From positions 1-18,972 of the forward strand of contig DBYW01000014.1 of assembly GCA_002311645.1 (NCBI GenBank): a stretch of 18,972 nt of DNA, given 5' to 3'. The DNA is from Bacteroidales bacterium UBA1176. Its GTDB lineage: Bacteria; Bacteroidota; Bacteroidia; Bacteroidales; WCHB1-69. The notes beneath the pieces were generated by a model. The model was not told the origin of the DNA, ran no database searches, and saw only the letters and a program-made list of their open reading frames with translations. Numbering within the stretch: the stretch's first letter is position 1; each line of letters begins with the position of its first letter. The position numbers and the translations under genes are program-made. This document shows, in pieces, positions 13,856-18,972 of the stretch.

Positions 13856-14875
13856 ATGTCTGTTTACATTTTAGGTATCGAATCCTCTTGTGACGACACA
13901 TCCGCTGCCGTTGTCGAAGGAACGACGATTTTGTCCAATGTCATTGCCTCACAGCGAGTTCACGCCGAATATGGGGGCGTGGTGCCGGAATTGGCGTCGC
14001 GCGCGCACCAACAAAATATCATCCCTGTGATAGACACGGCATTGAAGCGCGCAAAGATACACAAAAATCAATTATCTGCTATTGCATTCACAAATGGGCC
14101 AGGACTTTTGGGCTCTTTGCTCGTCGGAAGTTCCTTCGCAAAGGCCATGTCGTACTCGTTGGATGTGCCGTTGGTTGAGGTGGACCACTTGCAGGCGCAT
14201 GTCTTGGCCAACTTTTTAGACAAGCCCGGCGAGGAGCGTGCACACCCCTCGTTCCCGTTCTTGTGCCTTACCGTCTCGGGTGGCCACACGCTGTTGCTGC
14301 AAGTGAACGACTATTTCGACATGCAGCGGCTGGGTTGCACCATTGACGATGCGGCGGGTGAGGCCTTCGACAAGGCTGCCAAGATATTGGGGCTTCCATA
14401 CCCGGGTGGTCCGGTCATTGACAAATACGCACAGGATGGCGACCCCAAGCGTTTCCAGTTCGCCATCGCGCACGTGCCAGGCCTTGACTACAGTTTCAGC
14501 GGGTTGAAGACCTCTTTTCTCTATTTCGTGCGCGACCAGCTCAAGGAGAACCCCAACTTTATTGAGGAGAATATCCATGATTTGGCGGCCTCTATCCAAT
14601 ATGCCATCGTGAAGTCGCTGATGGACAAGGTGGTGAAGGCGATGAAAGTAACTCCGTGCAAGGATTTTGTCCTGGCGGGTGGTGTTTCCGCCAACTCCGG
14701 GTTGCGCAACGCCGCCGCCGATGTGGCGCGCCGCTACCGCAAGAACCTTTTCCTGCCGACGCTGGATCTGACCACCGACAATGCCGCCATGATCGCCGTC
14801 TGCGGCTATTTCAAGTATCTCAAGGGCGAGTTCGTTAACATCGACGCCGTCCCCTATAGCAGCCGAGTGCTGTGA
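13856..14875 (+). CDS. tsaD: tRNA N6-threonylcarbamoyladenosine synthase subunit TsaD
   Basis: This 339-residue ASKHA-fold enzyme transfers the threonylcarbamoyl group to A37 of tRNAs that read ANN codons, acting with TsaB and TsaE. Motifs present are ILGIESSCDDTSAAVV (5-20), GGVVPELASRAH (40-51), the metal ligands in DHLQAH (His111, His115), LTVSGGHT (138-145), DDAAGEAFDKAAK (164-176), LAGGVSAN (273-280) and TTDNAAMIA with metal-binding Asp308. The length is that of the bacterial family. The ATG is 12 bp from the tamB start on the other strand. A terminator follows after a short heptamer repeat tract. Confidence 0.98.
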   Translation: MSVYILGIESSCDDTSAAVVEGTTILSNVIASQRVHAEYGGVVPELASRAHQQNIIPVIDTALKRAKIHKNQLSAIAFTNGPGLLGSLLVGSSFAKAMSYSLDVPLVEVDHLQAHVLANFLDKPGEERAHPSFPFLCLTVSGGHTLLLQVNDYFDMQRLGCTIDDAAGEAFDKAAKILGLPYPGGPVIDKYAQDGDPKRFQFAIAHVPGLDYSFSGLKTSFLYFVRDQLKENPNFIEENIHDLAASIQYAIVKSLMDKVVKAMKVTPCKDFVLAGGVSANSGLRNAAADVARRYRKNLFLPTLDLTTDNAAMIAVCGYFKYLKGEFVNIDAVPYSSRVL

Positions 14876-14938
14876 TTAGCTTTTAGCCATTAGCTTTTAG
14901 CCATTAACTTTTAGCCAATAGCCAACAGCCAATAGCTA
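14876..14938. repeat. heptanucleotide tandem repeat tract (nine units)
   Basis: Directly after the tsaD stop, nine 7-bp units follow one another. The first six alternate TTAGCTT (third copy TTAACTT) and TTAGCCA, so they also read as three 14-bp repeats. The last three are ATAGCCA, ACAGCCA and ATAGCTA. GCTTTTAGC in units one to four is complementary to GCTAAAAGC at 14935-14943, so the tract can fold. Its role is unknown. Confidence 0.8.
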
Positions 14939-14945
14939 AAAGCAA

Positions 14946-14979
14946 AAAAAAATCCCCGCCTTGCAGCGGGGATTTTTTT
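14946..14979. terminator. bidirectional rho-independent terminator between tsaD and the T9SS gene
   Basis: TCCCCGC (14953-14959) pairs with GCGGGGA (14966-14972) around CTTGCA. An A-run lies on the left and a T-run on the right, pairing for up to seven more bases. It works for tsaD on plus and for the adhesin gene (stop at 15003) on minus. Confidence 0.9.
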
Positions 14980-15002
14980 ATCATTTGGCAATTACCGTCC
15001 AA

Positions 15003-18000
15003 TTAGCGGGCCACCGTGAATTTCTGGTTGACGACGCCGTTGTCGGTATGGAGTTTCAGCATGTACATGCCAGTGGAAAGGTTAGAGGTGTTGATGCTGG
15101 CATTGTTGTCGTTGACGGCAACCGTCATCACATTTTGGCCGAGCATGTTGAAGACCTCAATCTTGTTGATGTTGCTCGTGGCGTTGACATAGAGAGTGCT
15201 GTTGGCGGGGTTAGGATAGACATTGACTTGAGTATCTTCCAGTTCGTTCAGGCCTGTGCTGTTGGAAAGGGCAACTTCGTCAAGCATAATCTGCACACCG
15301 TAGAATCCAGTGTAGCGGAACATTAATTTCACATTAGATTGTCCTGTGTAGCTGCTCAGGTTGACGGAGAAAGGCATCATTTCCCAGCTTGTATAGCCTT
15401 CTTCAGTGTAGTTGCAGAGGTCGAAGACAGGAGCAGACCAGTTCTGGCCGCCATCGGTGCTGACGAGGACCTGCAGGTCAGCGGTTTCATCAGGATTACC
15501 CGTGCAGATGTAGGTGTAATTGGTTCCAACTTCGAAACTCAGATGAGAGGTGTTGAATCCAGTAAGATCGATAGTCGGAGTGATAAGTTTTTCGTCTTGA
15601 GGTTCGTCAGAGTCGTATGAGCAGGATGCGACACCGTTTCCGCTGGACTCATAAGGTTCCCATGTGATGTCATTGGTGGAGATGAGATCCCAGCAGGTGG
15701 GCGGGAATACACTGCCTTCGAAATCTTCAGACCAGGTGGCGTTATGGATGGCGGTGGAGCAATCGATTGCGTTGCCGCTAAGAGCCACGGTGTGGGTGAG
15801 GGAACCGGAGGTCAGGGTGACAGTGCCGGTGCTGCTGCCCGGAGTGGTGGGGGCGTAGCGCACATAGACAGTGCCTTGGGTGGTCACAGGATCATGGGCG
15901 ATGGTGGCCGTGGCACCGAATGTGGTTCCGTTGGAAGAAACGGAGAACGGGGCAGCGGCAGTGACGGTGATGTCAGAAGTCAGGGAGTAAGCGGTGACAG
16001 GGAAACTGAGATCCTTGGTGCTGCCAGAGTTCACGTTGCCGAAATTCAAGCTGGTGGTGGCAATGTTGAATGTCGGAGTGGTCGGCAGGAGCGTGATGTT
16101 CAAATTGTCGATAAACAGATAGAAAACATAGTCGGAAGTGTATTTGATAGCGGCATACTTCGTACCTGCAGGCAATGTGTAGGTGTAGTTGTTTGTAGTT
16201 GTGCTGGCGGAGATTTCCGGGCCCCAAGTGAAGGCAGAGGGATCATTAGTGGTGGAAGATGTACCCACCATGAAAGTCTCGTCGCCGAAAGAAGATGTGT
16301 ATTCAGTGTAGTCGAAAGACATCAACATGGCATCGTTGCCAGGCAGCATCGGGGTGATGAGATATTGGGTGTAGTCGGTGGCTTGGGAAATGGAGTTGAA
16401 TCTGAAAACGTTACCCAAGTCAGAATTGGTGTAAGGGCCAAAAGCGTTCGGGTTGTTCGGATCAGCAGAGAAATATGTCCAGCAAGCGCTAAGGTTGTCG
16501 AACGTCTCGTTGATAGGCAACGTGATATTAGAGCAGTCAATGCTTTCACCGCTCAAAGCGATACTGGCGGTCGTGGTGCCAGACGTAAGGGTCACTGTGC
16601 CCGTATGGGTGCCTGCAGCAGTGGGAGCATAGCGCACATAGAGATTTCCGCCAGCTTGCGGGAGGGAGGCAGTGGCGCCGTAGGTGGTACCATCAGTGGA
16701 AATTGAGAACGGGGCTGCCGTGGTGGCGGTAATGCCAGCGGACAAGTTGTAGGCCGTCACGACAACATCCGCGTCTGCAGTTACGTTGATGGGAGTGGAG
16801 GGGAAACTGATGGCATTGGAGCTCAAGAGTATAGTATCGTTATCATAAGCATAGATGTTGACATCGTCGAAGAGCACCTGGCAAGAGTCGCCGTCATAGA
16901 CAAAGGCAAATCTCACATTGCTTTGACCAGCGAGGGAAGAGAGGTCGATGGTAACATTTGTTTCTGTCCAGTTGTCGAAAGGACCGAAATCGCTCAGTTT
17001 CCAAACCTGAGTGGTAGGCCAAGTGGTACCACCGTCGGTGCTGGCATACACTTTGAAATCCACGGTACCATTACTGACGTAATTGTAGTTGCACATGAAA
17101 GTGAGATCCATGAGAACGGTATGAGTGTATGAGGAGAAATTGAACGGAACAGTAATGAGTTTCTCGATGCGGTTTATTTCCGTGCCAAGACAGGAAGCCC
17201 AAGTGCCGCTGAATGAAAATGCTTCCCATGTGGTGTCGGGATGCTGATTCTCGATGCTCCAGCAGAGGGGCGGGAACACACCGCCTTCAAAATCCTGGAC
17301 ATAGGGCAGGGTGGAAACGGTGGAGTTGGAGCAATCCACGCCATTGCCGGAGAGAGAGATGGTCCTGGTCACAGTGTCAGAGACGAGGGTGACTGTGCCA
17401 TTATCGTTCCCTGCGGTGGTCGGGACATAACGCATATAGAGCGTGCCGCCAGCTTGCGCAAGGGATGCGGTAGTTCCAAAGGTGGTGCCATCGGCAGAAA
17501 CCTCGAACGGAGCAGCAGTGGTGGCCGTAATGGCGGAAGAGAGGAAATAACCTGCCACATTAGATGTCCGGGTTTTGCTTTGGCCTAAAATCACCTGGCC
17601 GAAATTAACAGTGTTCGGGCTGGCATCAATCGTAGGACCTGTCGGATTGAGGGTGATGACCACGTCAACCTGATCGTTGCCGTTGCTGCCCATAGTCACA
17701 GTAAAAGCATACGTCTTGCCGTTTTCAAACACATAGTCGTCGGCACGACCGCCCACGTTGCCATTTGCGGAAGCAATCCAGATTCTGTCGCCAGGCGTGG
17801 GGTTCGTGATGCACCAATCGTATGTTCCCGCCGGAACCGTGATGGTGACCGTGTTGTTAATCACAATGTTCTGCGTTGAGCAAGATCCGTCGGCATTCGC
17901 CGGAATCTTGTACTCAAATTCGTTGTACAAGTTGGCAGGAACATTACAGTCGCTTGTAAGAGCGCCCTGCGCAGGAAGGGTCGTGCCGTATGCGGTATGG

Positions 18001-18140
18001 TCGGCATCCAAAAGCATTTGGTAGCCGGAACCATCTCCCCACACGTCACCGACGGTCAAGGTGATAGTCGCCTGTGCATTAGCCTGCATAGCAAAGGCAA
18101 TCGCACAAAAAGACAATAATAGAGTAAAAAACTTTCTCAT
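15003..18140 (-). CDS. T9SS-secreted modular adhesin with gingipain/HagA-like N-terminal domain
   Basis: This 1045-residue exported protein has a signal peptide (MRKFFTLLLSFCAIAFA, likely cut after MQANA). Residues 24-165 (VGDVWGDGSGYQMLLDADHTAYG, with FEYKIPANAD and PAGTYDWCITNP) resemble the DUF2436 domain of Porphyromonas haemagglutinin/gingipain adhesins. Then come three repeats of an Ig-like choice-of-anchor D module (about 170-270, 435-535, 690-792) each followed by a cleaved-adhesin/MAM-like jelly roll (272-432, 540-685, 800-960; note DFEGGVFPPLCW and DFEGSVFPPTCW). Residues 972-1045 are a type A T9SS sorting domain (VYPNPANSTLYV, IEVFNMLGQNVM, LSTGMYMLKL, ending KFTVAR). It should cross the outer membrane by type IX secretion and be attached to or shed from the cell surface. 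No protease catalytic domain is seen. The frame is open to 18332, but the signal peptide fixes the start at 18140. Binding partners are unknown. Confidence 0.93.
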   Translation of the reverse strand: MRKFFTLLLSFCAIAFAMQANAQATITLTVGDVWGDGSGYQMLLDADHTAYGTTLPAQGALTSDCNVPANLYNEFEYKIPANADGSCSTQNIVINNTVTITVPAGTYDWCITNPTPGDRIWIASANGNVGGRADDYVFENGKTYAFTVTMGSNGNDQVDVVITLNPTGPTIDASPNTVNFGQVILGQSKTRTSNVAGYFLSSAITATTAAPFEVSADGTTFGTTASLAQAGGTLYMRYVPTTAGNDNGTVTLVSDTVTRTISLSGNGVDCSNSTVSTLPYVQDFEGGVFPPLCWSIENQHPDTTWEAFSFSGTWASCLGTEINRIEKLITVPFNFSSYTHTVLMDLTFMCNYNYVSNGTVDFKVYASTDGGTTWPTTQVWKLSDFGPFDNWTETNVTIDLSSLAGQSNVRFAFVYDGDSCQVLFDDVNIYAYDNDTILLSSNAISFPSTPINVTADADVVVTAYNLSAGITATTAAPFSISTDGTTYGATASLPQAGGNLYVRYAPTAAGTHTGTVTLTSGTTTASIALSGESIDCSNITLPINETFDNLSACWTYFSADPNNPNAFGPYTNSDLGNVFRFNSISQATDYTQYLITPMLPGNDAMLMSFDYTEYTSSFGDETFMVGTSSTTNDPSAFTWGPEISASTTTNNYTYTLPAGTKYAAIKYTSDYVFYLFIDNLNITLLPTTPTFNIATTSLNFGNVNSGSTKDLSFPVTAYSLTSDITVTAAAPFSVSSNGTTFGATATIAHDPVTTQGTVYVRYAPTTPGSSTGTVTLTSGSLTHTVALSGNAIDCSTAIHNATWSEDFEGSVFPPTCWDLISTNDITWEPYESSGNGVASCSYDSDEPQDEKLITPTIDLTGFNTSHLSFEVGTNYTYICTGNPDETADLQVLVSTDGGQNWSAPVFDLCNYTEEGYTSWEMMPFSVNLSSYTGQSNVKLMFRYTGFYGVQIMLDEVALSNSTGLNELEDTQVNVYPNPANSTLYVNATSNINKIEVFNMLGQNVMTVAVNDNNASINTSNLSTGMYMLKLHTDNGVVNQKFTVAR

Positions 18141-18252
18141 TTTTTTTTGAATTTTGTTAGTTAATAATTGAATTGTAGTGTGTTTTGTTTGTGATAAATT
18201 GCAGTTTATTTGTGTTTTAATGCTATGATGCCATTTTTGCATAAAAACGGGG

Positions 18253-18260
18253 CAAAGATA
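18253..18260 (-). promoter_or_regulatory. -7 box of the T9SS adhesin gene
   Basis: TATCTTTG on the minus strand matches TAnnTTTG and predicts an unusually long leader of about 105 nt before the ATG at 18140. No -33 box lies at the ideal distance. The leader is AT-rich and shows no riboswitch that I recognise. Confidence 0.5.
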
Positions 18261-18317
18261 CATTTTTTTCGCTGCAAAAAGTGTTAAAAATGCAAAAAAC
18301 ACAACTTCTTTTTTTTG

Positions 18318-18325
18318 TATTTTTG
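18318..18325 (+). promoter_or_regulatory. -7 box of pckA
   Basis: TATTTTTG fits TAnnTTTG, 45 nt before the ATG at 18371, with a leader of just under 40 nt. A -33 box is not evident. It faces away from the adhesin promoter. Confidence 0.5.
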
Positions 18326-18370
18326 CACCCACTATTTTGTCATTATTATTAACTGAAAATACAACAATTT

Positions 18371-18972
18371 ATGAAAGACCTCAAGGAACAATTGAAAGCC
18401 CTCGGCGTGGAGAACCCCGTTGAAATCTACCACAACCTCTCTTATGACGAGCTCTACCAGCACGAGACCGACCCGTCTCTCACGGGCTACGAAAAAGCCT
18501 ACATGACAAAATCCGGCGCCCTTTCCGTCGACACCGGCATCTTCACCGGCCGCTCGCCCAAAGACAAATACATTGTGATGGACGAGAATACCAAGGACAA
18601 CGTCTGGTGGGCCGACCCCAACAAGAAGGGTTCCGACAACAAGCCCATAGACGCCAAGACTTGGGAACACTTCCGGATGCTCTGCCAGAAGGAACTCTCG
18701 GGCAAGAAAGTGTATGTGATGGATGGCTACTGCGGTGCCAACGAAAACTCCCGTATGAAAGTGCGCTTCGTCTCCGAAGTGGCCTGGCAGGCCCATTTCG
18801 TGAAGAATATGTTCATCCGCCCCACGGACGAGGAGTTGGCCGACTTTGAACCCGATTTCGTGGTGCTGAACGCCGGCAAGACCACCAATCCCGATTGGAA
18901 GGAGATGGGACTGAACAGCGAGGTCTTCGTAGCTTTTAACCTCACAGAAAGAATGGCCCTCATCGGCGGCAC
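18371..18972 (+). CDS. pckA: phosphoenolpyruvate carboxykinase (ATP), 5' part, cut by window end
   Basis: The frame runs from ATG at 18371 to the window edge (200 codons plus two bases) with no stop. The full enzyme is usually about 535 residues. It converts oxaloacetate and ATP to phosphoenolpyruvate and CO2, or runs in reverse to fix CO2 in anaerobes of the succinate pathway. Visible motifs are TGRSPKDKY (59-67) with the oxaloacetate-binding Arg61, YGC-type segment VMDGYCGANENSR, and NLTERMALIGG, which leads directly into the active-site lysine region GT.YAGEMKK that lies just past the edge. It is transcribed divergently from the adhesin gene. The identification is firm although the nucleotide-binding half is not in view. 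Confidence 0.96.
   Translation, partial: MKDLKEQLKALGVENPVEIYHNLSYDELYQHETDPSLTGYEKAYMTKSGALSVDTGIFTGRSPKDKYIVMDENTKDNVWWADPNKKGSDNKPIDAKTWEHFRMLCQKELSGKKVYVMDGYCGANENSRMKVRFVSEVAWQAHFVKNMFIRPTDEELADFEPDFVVLNAGKTTNPDWKEMGLNSEVFVAFNLTERMALIGG

Noticed and set aside
15744..16706. 320-codon plus-strand frame antisense to the adhesin
   Set aside because: It is a Gly/Arg/Val-rich shadow of the Thr/Ser/Ala-rich adhesin repeats. No motif is seen.
18141..18332. Extended N-terminus of the T9SS protein up to 18332
   Set aside because: It would put 64 residues before an ordinary signal peptide and covers the promoter and AT-rich leader.

Overview
This window comes from a chromosome of the phylum Bacteroidota, most likely a gut or oral Bacteroidales. 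Several things point there: promoter boxes of the Bacteroidetes form TAnnTTTG upstream of most transcription units, weak or absent Shine-Dalgarno sequences, a large type IX-secreted adhesin with a C-terminal sorting domain, DUF3822 next to rsmD and pth, a Bacteroidetes-type TamB divergent from tsaD, and an ATP-dependent pckA. No phage, insertion sequence or CRISPR array was seen. Most of the window is housekeeping DNA, with a few accessory-looking pieces.

Layout. Positions 1-125 hold a possible 3' end of a plus-strand gene and a strong terminator. Positions 124-2368 (minus) hold a three-gene unit read as GT2 glycosyltransferase, then a SnoaL/BaiE-like dehydratase, then an EFR1-type flavodoxin-ferredoxin. 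Its promoter overlaps the terminator of a tRNA-Val(UAC) gene at 2442-2519. Positions 2603-5748 (minus) are a tightly packed operon: a single-span hypothetical protein, DUF3822, rsmD, pth and a small outer-membrane beta-barrel, with junctions of +6, -1, -8 and -4 nt. Positions 5861-7000 (minus) hold folK and a deoxynucleoside kinase. Positions 7019-7183 hold a terminator and a possible very small ORF. Positions 7384-7752 (minus) encode a four-helix DMT/DUF486 membrane protein.

Positions 7753-8555 are about 800 bases of very AT-rich DNA without a convincing gene. They carry several copies of a GTTACAAATGTAAC-like palindrome and lie just upstream of an XRE-type regulator (8556-9200, plus). This regulator converges on tamB (9197-13843, minus) with overlapping stop codons. 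tamB appears to start at TTG, only 12 bp from the start of the divergent tsaD (13856-14875, plus), whose promoter lies inside the first codons of tamB. After tsaD come a heptanucleotide repeat tract and a bidirectional terminator. A 1045-residue modular T9SS adhesin follows (15003-18140, minus), with a gingipain/HagA-like N-terminal domain. The window ends in the first 200 codons of pckA (18371 onward, plus).

How the genes fit together. pth, rsmD, tsaD and tRNA-Val serve translation. folK and the deoxynucleoside kinase serve folate and nucleotide supply. TamB, the beta-barrel and the T9SS protein serve the outer membrane and cell surface. PckA serves central carbon metabolism. The least ordinary pieces are the BaiE-like protein in its glycosyltransferase/ferredoxin operon, the palindrome-rich AT island with its regulator, and the HagA-like adhesin. 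No function has been demonstrated for any of these; all identifications were made by eye from sequence motifs.
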